Positions 48,011 through 57,455 of a DNA stretch of 64,000 nt are shown piece by piece. Source of the stretch: UBA1858 sp965227695 (GTDB lineage: Bacteria; Pseudomonadota; Gammaproteobacteria; UBA4575). The notes beneath the pieces were generated by a model that saw only the letters and a program-made list of their open reading frames with translations, was not told the origin of the DNA and did not search any database. The stretch covers positions 1,674,001-1,738,000 of the forward strand of contig OZ245760.1 in the NCBI GenBank assembly GCA_965227695.1, read 5' to 3'. Made by a program: the position numbers and the translations under genes. Numbering within the stretch: the stretch's first letter is position 1; each line of letters begins with the position of its first letter.

Positions 48011-50467
48011 TTACTGCGCAACATTTGCAGGCAGGCAGGCTAATGGCTCGAACACATGTATGTCGTTATTTATATCATAGTCACCAAGCTCTATTTCGCA
48101 GGATGTTCCAGTAACAGTAGTTAGCCGCAGAGTGTTTAACTGCTTTGTCTCTATCTGGAACCAGCCGCGCTCATCAGTTCCTGCAAATGCCGAGACATTG
48201 TTTATACGTGCATTCCTGACGGGTGTTCCGTCCGGATAGACTGCCTGGCCAATTAGTACAAGGACACGGTTCACTTCCCATGTGAGTGTGTTGACATTGC
48301 CTGGATATAGCGTCACTTGCCTGACAATCTCCTTAAAAGAAACAAACGATTCTGTGCGCGGCGCGATGTTCACTTCATAGGTCTGGTAAGGAGATAAAGG
48401 GAAAACAGTCCGTTGTCCTACTTGCGCGTAACCGACAGATTGACGATCGACAAATACTTCAAACTTTTCACCTTCGGGTTCACCTGGCAAGTCTATGATG
48501 ATGGCACTGGTGTTATAGCGCGCCCCGCCAATGGATAGATGATCAAGATTGCTGGCCAGGCTAAACTGGCTTCTCAGGGAATACCCGAAGATATCATCAC
48601 CAGAATCATTAGTATTGGATAATTCGATGATATTCAGCCCATATCTGGATTCCGACCTCAGACTGACACCTGTGCTGCGAAAAGAATCTTCCCGGTTATG
48701 ATAAGCCCGTGTCTGAATGCGGCCAAAATCTGGATTCTGGCGTGTATTTTGCCAGCTGACATCTCCAATAAATGCCTTATCCATATCATTATTCTGCTTG
48801 CTTAGCTGATATTCAGGACTTGCCCTGTAAATGTTATTTTGTTTTCGATAAGTAAAGTTAATACGTGCCCCGATCAGGTAATCGTCACTGTCTTTATTGG
48901 CATCAAACTCCCAGTCAAACTGGTATTGCCCTTGCCGGTACAGCGGCCGACGGTAGGTGAACGAATAGGTTTCTGATTTATTTGCGTCTGCCTGATCCAA
49001 ATGTCGATATCGCCAAAAGGCCCTGCCGCCAAGCAATTCATGAGTAATGGCAGAACTGGCCTGTGTGAATGTGTTTGTGACAAAGTCAAAGTTATCTGAA
49101 TTTGCACTTGAATGACCTTCCCGAATATAACGAAAATCCAAATTTAGCGTGAAATCACTGGTCGCTAAATTTTGTCGCCATGAAACACCCCAGTCTTTTT
49201 CCGTGGTGTACATAAAATTAGCCTGTGACTGAACGCCTGCAGCGAGATGTATTATTCCCAATTGAGCCATCGATTGACCATCCGTATTGGCTGCCTCAGC
49301 TTCCATTGCCAGGTTTTCCTGCAGGCGCAATGCGACACCGGCATGAATCAGGTGGTTATCCGATGTATCCGGCAATGTTCTGTCCTGCTCAATCCTGTTT
49401 ATATTGCCCGCTTCAGCAAAGAAATGTGGTTGATCATCCGGTGGAAGCGCAAAGCTTCTGACAAAAAAATAATTTTCGATTCTCTCACGTCCATTCTCCT
49501 GCCGAATCCGGACGGATATCTGGTATGCACCATCCGGGAATCTTGATGTGTCCAGTTGCCGGTTACCGGCGTCATAAAACTGGGTATCAATGAGTCGGTT
49601 GTCCTTGAAAACTTCAACCCGGCTACGTTGACTCAAAAATATGAAAATTGGTGTGCCGGCAGAGACCTCCAGATCAGCTCTGGTTTTCGTAGAAGTTTTA
49701 TATCTTATCCCTAAGATATCCTGCTGCGGCAGGAAATTGGATGAACGTGTTTCAGTATCAAATATGCCTGCTTCTGCCTCCCATCCCCGGTTGTCATTTT
49801 GCAGTGATAATTCATCAATGATGAAGTCTTCATCATTGGTATAATTGGATTGCATACTCAGACGTGCATCTCCGTATGCGACAATACTGGTTGCCTGCGC
49901 ATTGAATCTGTCTTCAGTGGCATCCGTTCCCGAACCATTCAGATTGAAAATTTGCATGGTTGACAACTGATTGTCAGCTTTTGGAAGATATTTAGTCTGT
50001 TCAATAGTTTTTGCTTTTAGCTGTAAAGGATTGATGTAAATGTCGACTCTAAAACGACTGTCATCAAAGATTATTCCCGCAATATTGGGCGTTAAAATAC
50101 CACAATCATCATTTTTCACATGCTGCAGGCAAAGTAGTTCTGTGTTGACAGGTAAAGGCTTGCTTAATATTTTCAGAATCACCTGTGGGTCAAGTAAATC
50201 CTCAATGTTACTGATGACTAACTCTGGGTCATGAAAAGTTAATGTTTCCATGTCGTAAGTTGCGAGAGTGCTGACCAGATAATTATTATGCAAATACACA
50301 TCGACTTGATTTATTTGCGGTCCGGCAAGATTTTCGAAACCTGCCGGTATTTTGTCAGACACACTAATGCCGGAATCTCCGGCATTGCTAATTTGCAAGG
50401 TAATGATTGCAATGATTAACGTGAAATAACTCAGGAGACGTCTGAATGTCAGTTGCAGTGTAAACAT
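48011..50467 (-). CDS. Outer-membrane usher, CS1/TcfC-like
   Basis: An 818-residue usher with a signal peptide ending near ISNAG. The N-terminal periplasmic domain has GFENLAGPQINQVDVYLHNNYL and a Cys pair (LLCLQHVKNDDC). A 24-strand-type barrel follows, containing an E-set-like plug region (ETRSSNFLPQQDILGIRY, ISVRIRQENGRERIENYFFVR). The C-terminal domain has GQAVYPDGTPVRNARINN then GTDERGWFQI, as in the CooC/CfaC class. It would secrete and assemble the pilins. It lies 40 bases after the chaperone gene and is convergent to the pilin genes. Confidence 0.85.
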   Translation of the reverse strand: MFTLQLTFRRLLSYFTLIIAIITLQISNAGDSGISVSDKIPAGFENLAGPQINQVDVYLHNNYLVSTLATYDMETLTFHDPELVISNIEDLLDPQVILKILSKPLPVNTELLCLQHVKNDDCGILTPNIAGIIFDDSRFRVDIYINPLQLKAKTIEQTKYLPKADNQLSTMQIFNLNGSGTDATEDRFNAQATSIVAYGDARLSMQSNYTNDEDFIIDELSLQNDNRGWEAEAGIFDTETRSSNFLPQQDILGIRYKTSTKTRADLEVSAGTPIFIFLSQRSRVEVFKDNRLIDTQFYDAGNRQLDTSRFPDGAYQISVRIRQENGRERIENYFFVRSFALPPDDQPHFFAEAGNINRIEQDRTLPDTSDNHLIHAGVALRLQENLAMEAEAANTDGQSMAQLGIIHLAAGVQSQANFMYTTEKDWGVSWRQNLATSDFTLNLDFRYIREGHSSANSDNFDFVTNTFTQASSAITHELLGGRAFWRYRHLDQADANKSETYSFTYRRPLYRQGQYQFDWEFDANKDSDDYLIGARINFTYRKQNNIYRASPEYQLSKQNNDMDKAFIGDVSWQNTRQNPDFGRIQTRAYHNREDSFRSTGVSLRSESRYGLNIIELSNTNDSGDDIFGYSLRSQFSLASNLDHLSIGGARYNTSAIIIDLPGEPEGEKFEVFVDRQSVGYAQVGQRTVFPLSPYQTYEVNIAPRTESFVSFKEIVRQVTLYPGNVNTLTWEVNRVLVLIGQAVYPDGTPVRNARINNVSAFAGTDERGWFQIETKQLNTLRLTTVTGTSCEIELGDYDINNDIHVFEPLACLPANVAQ

Positions 50468-50507
50468 AATGCAATATGTAATTGTGTTGCGAGATGAAAT
50501 TCAGATG

Positions 50508-51197
50508 CTAATCAAATTCTATGACGGTATTTTCATTGCCAGTACTTAAATAATATTTAACCGGCATATCCTGAGGAAGCTCAACGGTCCAGCTATTTCC
50601 AGGGTATAGTCTTTTCCCTCCAACGCGATCACACTGACTCTCTTCAGTGGTTTCGGGTAAGCACTGAATGCCTTCACGCAGCAAAATATTTTTAGTTCCT
50701 TTATTTTTGACGGTTAACACAGTGCCATTGCGAGTGTGTACCAGGTCAGGCTGGCTGTTTGCCGGAGATACAATAACGAGGACTTCGTAGCCAATCACAA
50801 TTTTTACACCGGTTTGATCCGATATAAGATCCCCGACGACGGGTGTCACGCTAACCCGGTAAACTTTTTCTTGGGCAATATTTTTCTGCAAATTGACAAA
50901 CCTCACCCTTTTGCGGCCCCCCGGTTTGATCACGAGTTTATTTGGGGATACAAGTAACCCGGCTTCAGTGGGATCATCATAGGCTTCGCGCGTCTGATCT
51001 TCACTTCCCGGATTGCGAATTAAATGAGGAGTCACTTGGATATAGAGCGGATCGTCTCCCACATTTTCTATTTCCACATCCTGTTGTGTCATATTCCCTT
51101 TATCAAAATAAAGGATAGATTTATTCAAAATCATATTCGCCTGGACAGATGTCAGGCTGCTGATGAGAATGCAGGCAAAAATAGTAAATAACTTCAT
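50508..51197 (-). CDS. Periplasmic pilus chaperone, CS1/CfaA-like
   Basis: A 229-residue chaperone with a signal peptide ending at VQA. The first Ig domain carries NKSILYFDKGNMTQQDVEIENVGDDPLYIQV, GLLVSPNKLVIKPGGRKRVRFV and EKVYRVSVTPV, closely parallel in pattern to CfaA (class 5, alpha-type). The second domain has two Cys (IQCLPE, SQCDRV). It caps pilin subunits by donor-strand complementation in the periplasm and passes them to the usher encoded just downstream. Confidence 0.85.
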   Translation of the reverse strand: MKLFTIFACILISSLTSVQANMILNKSILYFDKGNMTQQDVEIENVGDDPLYIQVTPHLIRNPGSEDQTREAYDDPTEAGLLVSPNKLVIKPGGRKRVRFVNLQKNIAQEKVYRVSVTPVVGDLISDQTGVKIVIGYEVLVIVSPANSQPDLVHTRNGTVLTVKNKGTKNILLREGIQCLPETTEESQCDRVGGKRLYPGNSWTVELPQDMPVKYYLSTGNENTVIEFD

Positions 51198-51488
51198 ATA
51201 GTTATATCCATAAATTTAAGTAAATTATTGAAAATTACAGGGCTTGATTGATTCGCTTTACCAATCCATTCCAGGCGCATATTTGATAATTTAAATTACT
51301 TGTAACCTAATGAATTATAAAGAAAATAATTCATGATTAGAGACATATTAGCGCGTTTTAGCCGCTGTTCTGGTGCGTTGGTCGGCAGGATGCGTTTTTA
51401 TGATGCGTCGTCCTGTCAGGATTGATCAAAGGATAGACAATACCTGCCAACAAGGATGAGCTTTTAAATAGAAGCGATTAAAAACCTT
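51198..51488. other. Region upstream of the chaperone-usher genes
   Basis: AT-rich promoter region for the minus-strand chaperone-usher operon. It holds the dyad at 51311-51333 and a GCAGGA/TCCTG hairpin around 51393-51418. No gene. Confidence 0.4.
51311..51333. promoter_or_regulatory. Perfect 8-bp inverted repeat upstream of the chaperone gene
   Basis: TGAATTAT-AAAGAAA-ATAATTCA, about 115 bases before the chaperone ATG. AT-rich, so chance is possible. Confidence 0.35.
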
Positions 51489-51641
51489 GTGAATTTAGTG
51501 AAAAGTTGTGTTAATGTGATGTTGAATGTAAGTAAGCCAGCGCCTATTGTCACTGTAAATGCGCCGGTTGGTAAAATTATAGTTGAATCAAGTACGCCGT
51601 ACGCACGGAAATTGGCAACCCTTTCTCCTCTAGTTGGGTAA
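51489..51641 (+). CDS. Possible 50-residue protein upstream of a terminator
   Basis: An open frame on the plus strand from a GTG (frame open from 51468) to TAA 51639-51641, encoding a protein-like sequence with KPAPIVTVNAPVGKIIVES. AAGGA lies near 51452, but too far from the GTG. A plus-strand terminator at 51689-51711 shows that something is transcribed here. The opposite strand is also open, so the evidence is weak. Confidence 0.25.
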   Translation: MNLVKSCVNVMLNVSKPAPIVTVNAPVGKIIVESSTPYARKLATLSPLVG

Positions 51642-51688
51642 AAATACAATAAACTGCTAAGTCCTGGTGTACAAATGGCTGATTGCAG

Positions 51689-51711
51689 ACCCGTCTATAA
51701 GGCGGGTTTTT
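51689..51711 (+). terminator. Rho-independent terminator
   Basis: ACCCG / CGGGT stem with inner C-G pairs, followed by TTTTTG. It ends a plus-strand transcript that has no confirmed gene. Confidence 0.75.
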
Positions 51712-51769
51712 GTTTTATAAACAATAAGTTAATTATATCTGGTCAAGCCAATATTCACTCACTATCAAA

Positions 51770-52141
51770 ATGCCTGCATTAAAATCCGGGACCCTGGTAG
51801 CCGTATCCATAATATGTATATGCGTCGCACCACGCGTGCAATCTGCAGATGCTGATGGCCATTATTTAACCATGGGACTGGGCAATTTAAGCTGCGAATC
51901 ATTTATCAGCCAGGACGAACAGGGTGCCGCTTATTATCTAAGCTGGCTGGCAGGATACATGAGTGCCTATAATCACCTGCAAGAAGAGACCTACTCGATA
52001 CTTGGCAAAACCAAAACGGTTGAAAATATTGAGTCGTGGTTGCGTGATTACTGTACGATCAATGGCAATCAAACTTTTGAGCAAGCAGTCCGCAATCTGA
52101 TCAGAAACCTCAAGTATTTTAGAATCAAGCAAAAGCCCTAG
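51770..52141 (+). CDS. HdeA-like small periplasmic protein
   Basis: A 123-residue protein with a signal peptide ending near VQSAD. The mature region has LSCESFI, YYLSWLAGYMSAYNHL and IESWLRDYCTINGNQTFEQAVRNLI: one disulphide-capable Cys pair framing a helical bundle. This follows the HdeA/HdeB-type pattern (acid-stress chaperones) and a broader family of periplasmic helical proteins. Function not certain. It lies 69 bases before fur, so it may be independent. Confidence 0.6.
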   Translation: MPALKSGTLVAVSIICICVAPRVQSADADGHYLTMGLGNLSCESFISQDEQGAAYYLSWLAGYMSAYNHLQEETYSILGKTKTVENIESWLRDYCTINGNQTFEQAVRNLIRNLKYFRIKQKP

Positions 52142-52210
52142 CGAATGGCTAACGTATCCCGCCAAGGTCTGATAGTATACTGCTGCTAACAAAATTAGGC
52201 TTTAAAAAAC

Positions 52211-52639
52211 ATGGAAAACCAAGATCTTCGCAAAGCAGGCCTGAAAGTCACACTGCCCAGAATGAAAATTCTGGAGATACTTGAACAGTCAGATCAACAG
52301 CATTTAAGCGCTGAAGATATTTACCGGGTGCTTCTTGATTCTGATGAAGAGATCGGGCTGGCAACAATCTATAGAGTATTAACCCAATTCGAAGGTGCGG
52401 GGCTGGTGATAAGACATCACTTCGAAGGTGGACAGGCAGTCTTTGAGCTCGATCGCGGCAAACATCATGATCACTTAATATGCATCAAATGCGGCAAAAT
52501 TGTCGAATTTATGGATAACTCCATTGAAGAACAGCAAAACTTAATCGCTGAACAAAATGGCTTCAAGATTACAGATCATTCGCTAATCATCTATGGCGAA
52601 TGCAATAACCCGGAGTGCAACGCGGATAGCAAAAACTGA
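52211..52639 (+). CDS. fur: Ferric uptake regulator
   Basis: A 142-residue Fur of normal length. Winged helix: LRKAGLKVTLPRMKILEILE, DIYRVLLDSDEEIGLATIYRVLTQFEGAGLV. Metal sites: HHDHLICIKCGKIVEF with its Cys pair, and GECNNPEC. It represses iron-uptake genes when loaded with Fe2+. Candidate targets in the window are the TonB receptor and the orphan dyad at 10023, but neither has a convincing Fur box at its promoter. Confidence 0.95.
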   Translation: MENQDLRKAGLKVTLPRMKILEILEQSDQQHLSAEDIYRVLLDSDEEIGLATIYRVLTQFEGAGLVIRHHFEGGQAVFELDRGKHHDHLICIKCGKIVEFMDNSIEEQQNLIAEQNGFKITDHSLIIYGECNNPECNADSKN

Positions 52640-52958
52640 TTTACAGACTATCTTTGCGTTACCTGTGTAAAGTCCCGGGTTAAAGTTATTTTTTCTGTTT
52701 TAGAATGGCATCACATTCTTAATTCCTTATCTGTCCTAAACTCTCTGCAAACATAGAGTTACTTGCTCTTGAATGCCAGGTAAGCAGGTATCTTCCATTC
52801 CACTTTGTTGATATTTAATTGATTAAATTACTTCATTTTGTGAATTATCTTCTAAAAATCATTTTTGTCACCATTACAATGCTAGTCCATCAATATTAAT
52901 AAATAAGATGTCAGGCGGGTTGTTATCTGGCATATAACACTAGAAGAGAATACTTGGT
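52640..52958. other. Intergenic, no gene seen
   Basis: A 319-base AT-rich region between fur and the ExeA-like gene. A TGTTAT/ATAACA dyad near 52921 lies just before the ExeA-like start and might be regulatory. Nothing else is supported. Confidence 0.4.
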
Positions 52959-54269
52959 ATGTACTTAGAACATTTTGGCCTTCAACAGCAACCTTTTCAG
53001 TTAACGCCTGATGCAAACTTTTTGTATTTAAGTAAAGGCCATAAACGCGCAAAAGCGTATATGGACTATACAGTATGGAATCGTGACGGTTTTGTTGTCA
53101 TTACCGGAGAGATTGGTTCAGGCAAGACAACACTCATTCAAAGTCTGCTGTCCAGTGTTGGTGATGATGTAGTTATTGCCCGCGTATACCAGACTCAGCT
53201 TGATGAGCTGGAGTTTTTCCAGGCTATTCTTGTCGAGTTTGGCTTTAAGCCTTTTAATGCGACTAAGGTTGAGCTCATTGAAATGCTCAATACATACCTG
53301 ATGGAGCAGTACGAACAGGGACGTCAGGTGATTCTTGTTATTGATGAAGCCCAGAATTTAAGTCGCCGCGTACTTGAAGAAGTTCGCATGCTAACTGGTA
53401 TGGAAACACAGCATGAAAGAATACTGAATTTGGTGCTGGTAGGGCAGCCTGAATTAAAACAGGTGCTTGACGCGCCCGGCATGGAACAACTGTGCCAGAG
53501 AATACGATTCAGATTCCACCTCGCACCTTTATCTGTGGAAGATATTGCTTCTTATGTTCATCATCGGTTAAGTACAGCAGGTTATGAGTATAAAAATGAA
53601 GAAGAAGGGAAAGTAGATCCTATTGTATATCCGGACTGCTATCCTGTAGTACATCGTTATACTGGCGGTGTACCTCGACTAATCAATGCATTGTTTGATA
53701 CTGCGCTCATTACGGCATTTGTGGAAGGTGAAAAACATATTTCTGTAAGAATACTTGAATTGGCCATTGAGGAATTGCAATGGATCCCTTACGAAGAACG
53801 CGTTGGAATCAAGCATTTTGCCGAGAAGAATGTGGCTTCTATTAATATGGCTGGTGAACCAACACCCAAGCTGGTTCAGATCGAGGGAGATAAGGTTGTT
53901 GCCTGTTTTGATATTACTAAAGAAACGACATCAATTGGCAGAATACCAAGTAACGATATTCATCTCTCTGCCAATTCAGTCAGTATGCACCATGCCAAGG
54001 TAATCAGTTTCCATAATAACTTTTTCCTTGAAGATCTGAAAAGTACCAATGGAACATTGGTTAATGGACAACGTGTAAATAAATGTGTACTTAAGTCTGG
54101 CGATAAAATCTCATTTGCCCGAATACAGATGGAATACCGAGTTGATAACATTAATTACAAGGAAAAAAAGGATGACGGCATAAAGTCGGTCAATGGCAGT
54201 GGGGTAAAACCGCCTGTTCCTGGTATCGGTAATGTGAAGGCAACTAACAATGCCTCATTGCGGGTCTAG
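52959..54269 (+). CDS. ExeA/GspA-like AAA ATPase fused to an FHA domain
   Basis: A 436-residue protein. Starts MYLEHFGLQQQPFQLTPDA, the ExeA family entry motif. Walker A GEIGSGKTT (50-58), Walker B VILVIDEAQ, then GQPELKQVL and the C-terminal lid with GGVPRLINALFD. After a short linker, residues ~305-405 are a forkhead-associated domain: TSIGRIPSNDIHL, VSMHHAKV, DLKSTNGTLVNGQ, the phosphothreonine-binding pattern. ExeA-type ATPases handle assembly of secretion or polysaccharide machines. The FHA part suggests control by a Ser/Thr kinase. No such machine or kinase is encoded nearby. Confidence 0.88.
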   Translation: MYLEHFGLQQQPFQLTPDANFLYLSKGHKRAKAYMDYTVWNRDGFVVITGEIGSGKTTLIQSLLSSVGDDVVIARVYQTQLDELEFFQAILVEFGFKPFNATKVELIEMLNTYLMEQYEQGRQVILVIDEAQNLSRRVLEEVRMLTGMETQHERILNLVLVGQPELKQVLDAPGMEQLCQRIRFRFHLAPLSVEDIASYVHHRLSTAGYEYKNEEEGKVDPIVYPDCYPVVHRYTGGVPRLINALFDTALITAFVEGEKHISVRILELAIEELQWIPYEERVGIKHFAEKNVASINMAGEPTPKLVQIEGDKVVACFDITKETTSIGRIPSNDIHLSANSVSMHHAKVISFHNNFFLEDLKSTNGTLVNGQRVNKCVLKSGDKISFARIQMEYRVDNINYKEKKDDGIKSVNGSGVKPPVPGIGNVKATNNASLRV

Positions 54270-54283
54270 TTCAGGTTCTTGTG

Positions 54284-55057
54284 TTAGCTGCGTATGCCAA
54301 CACCTTTGTTTAATAGATAAAGTGCAACCAGGTACAGTGAGACAACAAAAGCGACAATAATCGTTAATGAAATAAAAATGTCAATATCGCTGACTCCGAG
54401 CATGCTGGCCCTGAATGTATCGACCATGTAGAGAATCGGGTTAACGAAAGAGACTGATCTCCAGAAATCAGGCAGCATATCCACACTGTAAAATATCCCA
54501 CCCAGGTAAGTGAGTGGTGTCAGTACAAACGTCGGTATTAAAGAAATATCATCGAAACTATTGGCGAAAATTGCATTGATCAATCCTGCTAATGAAAATA
54601 GCACACAGGTTAACAAGGCAACGATTATTAAAAGCGCACTGTTTTCAAATTGCAGATCAGAAAAAAAAGTCGCAGTGAATGTGACGGCAATACCGACAGC
54701 CACACCTCTTGCAATACCTCCAGATACATATCCCCAAATAATCAAATAATTTGGCATTGGAGAAACAAGTAGCTCTTCGACATGTTTTTGAAATTTTGAA
54801 CTGTAAAAAGAAGACACTACATTGGCGTAGGAATTGGTGATAATCGACATCATGATCATGCCGGGAATAATGTAATCTATATAGCTGTATCCTTTGACAT
54901 CACTAAGCTGGGAACCGATAAGATTACCGAAGATAATAAAGTACAGTGCTACTGTAATTACGGAAGGGACAATGGTCTGTACCCATATTCTTGAAAATCT
55001 CAGTATCTCTTTTATGAACAGTGTTTTTAGGGCAATGAGTTTTTCGTATGCTGACAT
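54284..55057 (-). CDS. ABC-2 type exporter permease (YadH-like)
   Basis: A 257-residue protein with six membrane spans and the ABC-2 signature near PTFVLTPLTYLGGIFYSVDMLP, plus SFYSSKFQKHVEELLVSPMP. This is the pattern of YadH-like permeases, substrate unknown. It lies 11 bases after its ATPase gene on the same strand and forms an exporter with it. Confidence 0.9.
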   Translation of the reverse strand: MSAYEKLIALKTLFIKEILRFSRIWVQTIVPSVITVALYFIIFGNLIGSQLSDVKGYSYIDYIIPGMIMMSIITNSYANVVSSFYSSKFQKHVEELLVSPMPNYLIIWGYVSGGIARGVAVGIAVTFTATFFSDLQFENSALLIIVALLTCVLFSLAGLINAIFANSFDDISLIPTFVLTPLTYLGGIFYSVDMLPDFWRSVSFVNPILYMVDTFRASMLGVSDIDIFISLTIIVAFVVSLYLVALYLLNKGVGIRS

Positions 55058-55068
55058 AATAAGGCGCG

Positions 55069-55989
55069 TTATTGTTTTACGAGGGCCATAAATAGTTCTT
55101 CAAGCCGATTTGACTTGTTTCGCATGCTGAGTATTTCAATTTTCTGTTCATTGAACTGTGTAAAGATCGTTTCCAGCGTATGACCTTCCTGTGGTGTAAT
55201 TTCAAGGGTTTTGCTGTCGTGAATGCTGATGTCAGCAAATTTAATTGGTGGTATTGATGCTATCGGATGTTTTAAATAAATAACAAACGTTTCTTTTTGT
55301 AGCTGTTCAAGAAAATCTCTCAGCGATGAATCAATAATAATTTTACCATGATTGATAATTCCTATATTGCGACAAAGTGACTCTGCTTCCTCCAGATAAT
55401 GTGTTGTTAAAATGATTGTTCTGCCATCTTTATTAAGCTGTTTTAACAGCGCCCACATTGAACGCCGGATTTCTATATCCACGCCAGCAGTTGGTTCATC
55501 AAGAATCAGCAGTTGTGGATCATGTATCAAGGCGCGTGCAATCATTAACCTGCGTTTCATTCCGCCGGATAATTCACGTGGCGTATTCTTTCTTTTATCC
55601 CATAATCCGAGCATGTTTAGCGTGTGTTCAGTTTTCTCTTTTGCAATAAAAGCTGGAATCCCGTAATAACCGGCCTGATTTTTTACAATTTCAAAAATTG
55701 GTTCAAAAGAATTGAAATTGAACTCCTGTGGTACCAGCCCAATCAGTTTCTTGGCGGTACTGAAATCGTTATCAATATTATGTCCAAATATTTCGACACG
55801 ACCGGCAGTTTTATTTATTAAAGAGCAAATAATGCCTATTGTGGTTGATTTTCCAGCACCATTTGGTCCAAGCAGGGCATAAAAATCACCTTGATTGACC
55901 TTAAATGAGATTCCTTTTAGCGCCTCGAAACCGTCTTTATAGCGCTTGACTAAATTTTCAATCTTAAGTGCAGGGGTATCAGTATCCAT
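55069..55989 (-). CDS. ABC exporter ATP-binding protein (YadG-like)
   Basis: A 306-residue protein from the ATG at 55989 (MDTDTPALKIENLVKRY). The frame runs upstream to 56043, but this would overlap the divergent aminopeptidase start. Walker A GPNGAGKST, signature LSGGMKRR, Walker B LLILDEPTAGVD, H-loop TTHYLEEAE, and a C-terminal extension of about 90 residues as in YadG/CcmA-type ATPases. It powers the permease encoded downstream. Confidence 0.93.
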   Translation of the reverse strand: MDTDTPALKIENLVKRYKDGFEALKGISFKVNQGDFYALLGPNGAGKSTTIGIICSLINKTAGRVEIFGHNIDNDFSTAKKLIGLVPQEFNFNSFEPIFEIVKNQAGYYGIPAFIAKEKTEHTLNMLGLWDKRKNTPRELSGGMKRRLMIARALIHDPQLLILDEPTAGVDIEIRRSMWALLKQLNKDGRTIILTTHYLEEAESLCRNIGIINHGKIIIDSSLRDFLEQLQKETFVIYLKHPIASIPPIKFADISIHDSKTLEITPQEGHTLETIFTQFNEQKIEILSMRNKSNRLEELFMALVKQ

Positions 55990-56036
55990 TAAGTGGTGTA
56001 TATGAAGTTCTGGTGAATCCGGTTTGCTACAATAAC

Positions 56037-57455
56037 ATGTCACAAAAAAACCAAATAAAAATTATGGATTGTTTTTACAATACGGCTGCACAAGACAGTA
56101 TTCCTGTGCGCCTGATTACGAAATCAGAATTTGATCAACTGTGTACTTCTTCTTCAGATCATAACATCAACTGGCTGCTATCCAGTAATCGGACTGTTAG
56201 TCCTGGTAAACATTACCTGGTACCGGACTCATCCGGGCAAGTGCAGCAGGTAATTGTAATTTTAGAGAATGATATTTCGTTGTGGACATTGGCAAGCATG
56301 CCACTGACCTTGCCAGAAGGAGACTATCACCTGGCAGACACACTGTCTGTATCTGATCGGGAAAGGTTGGCAATAGGGTGGGGGCTGGGTGCTTACCAGT
56401 TTTATAAATATACTGAAAAAAAACAGTGTGCGCGGTTATTTGTGGCTCGCGATCTTGACAAAAACAGGCTGATGGCGGTCATTAATGCAACATATTTGGT
56501 GCGCGATCTAATTAACCAGCCGGCCAATGAAATGATGCCAGTTCATTTATCTGAAACAGCCCGGCAAATGGCAGAAAAATACAAGGCGCAGTTTAGTGAG
56601 GTGGTTGGTGATGACTTGCTCGATAATAATTATCCTTTAATTCATGCCGTGGGCCGGGCGAGTATTCACAAACCAAGACTAATCAAAATTCAATGGGGCC
56701 GCCCTGAGCATCCGCTCGTATGCATAGCCGGCAAGGGTGTGTGTTTTGATAGTGGAGGGCTCAACATTAAACCAGCCAATGGCATGCGCTGGATGAAGAA
56801 AGACATGGGCGGTGCGGCCCATGCATTAGGACTGGCAGGTTATATTATGGAAACTGGTTTGCCGGTCCGGTTGGAAGTTGCCGTGCCTGCCGTTGAAAAT
56901 GCGATATCAAGTGATGCTTTTCGTCCCGGTGATGTGATTGTTTCTCGCGCTGGAAAGGCCATTGAAATTGACAATACGGATGCCGAGGGCAGGCTGGTTC
57001 TCGCAGATGTATTGTATGAAATGTGCGAAATGCAGCCAGACCTGCTGCTGGACTTTGCCACGCTGACCGGTGCTGCACGAGTCGCGCTGGGCACCGAGGT
57101 GGGGGTCTTTTTTAGTCGCAGCGACAAAACTTCTCATGGACTTTACTCTTCGGCCAAGGCGGTGGAAGACGAAATATGGCGCTTACCTCTTCACCAGGAA
57201 TATCTGTATCAACTGAAAAGCAATGTTGCAGAGTTGGTTAACTGCGCTTCCAGTGGTTATGGTGGTGCAATTACTGCGGCGTTATTTTTACAGGCATTTG
57301 TAGGCGAACAAAGTGACTGGGTACATTTTGACATCATGGCATACAACATGCGTTCGCGGGCAGGCAGACCGAAAGGCGGAGAGGCGATGGGTTTGCGCAG
57401 CGTCTGTCATTATCTTGATTCGCGGTACCGGGAAAACCCGGCAGGCGAGAAATGA
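56037..57455 (+). CDS. Leucyl aminopeptidase family protein (M17)
   Basis: A 472-residue protein from the ATG at 56037 (ATG 56064 is also possible; no ribosome site is clear). Catalytic region: GKGVCFDSGGLNIKP, MKKDMGGAAHALGLAG, and the M17 signature NTDAEGRLVLADVLYE, with metal-binding Lys/Asp/Glu present. It releases N-terminal amino acids, likely as a cytoplasmic hexamer with two metals per subunit. The stop overlaps the dusA start (ATGA), so translation is coupled. Confidence 0.9.
   Translation: MSQKNQIKIMDCFYNTAAQDSIPVRLITKSEFDQLCTSSSDHNINWLLSSNRTVSPGKHYLVPDSSGQVQQVIVILENDISLWTLASMPLTLPEGDYHLADTLSVSDRERLAIGWGLGAYQFYKYTEKKQCARLFVARDLDKNRLMAVINATYLVRDLINQPANEMMPVHLSETARQMAEKYKAQFSEVVGDDLLDNNYPLIHAVGRASIHKPRLIKIQWGRPEHPLVCIAGKGVCFDSGGLNIKPANGMRWMKKDMGGAAHALGLAGYIMETGLPVRLEVAVPAVENAISSDAFRPGDVIVSRAGKAIEIDNTDAEGRLVLADVLYEMCEMQPDLLLDFATLTGAARVALGTEVGVFFSRSDKTSHGLYSSAKAVEDEIWRLPLHQEYLYQLKSNVAELVNCASSGYGGAITAALFLQAFVGEQSDWVHFDIMAYNMRSRAGRPKGGEAMGLRSVCHYLDSRYRENPAGEK

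Noticed and set aside
51464..51649. 61-codon minus-strand frame upstream of the chaperone gene
   Set aside because: No ribosome site or family; the opposite strand is also open and is followed by a terminator.
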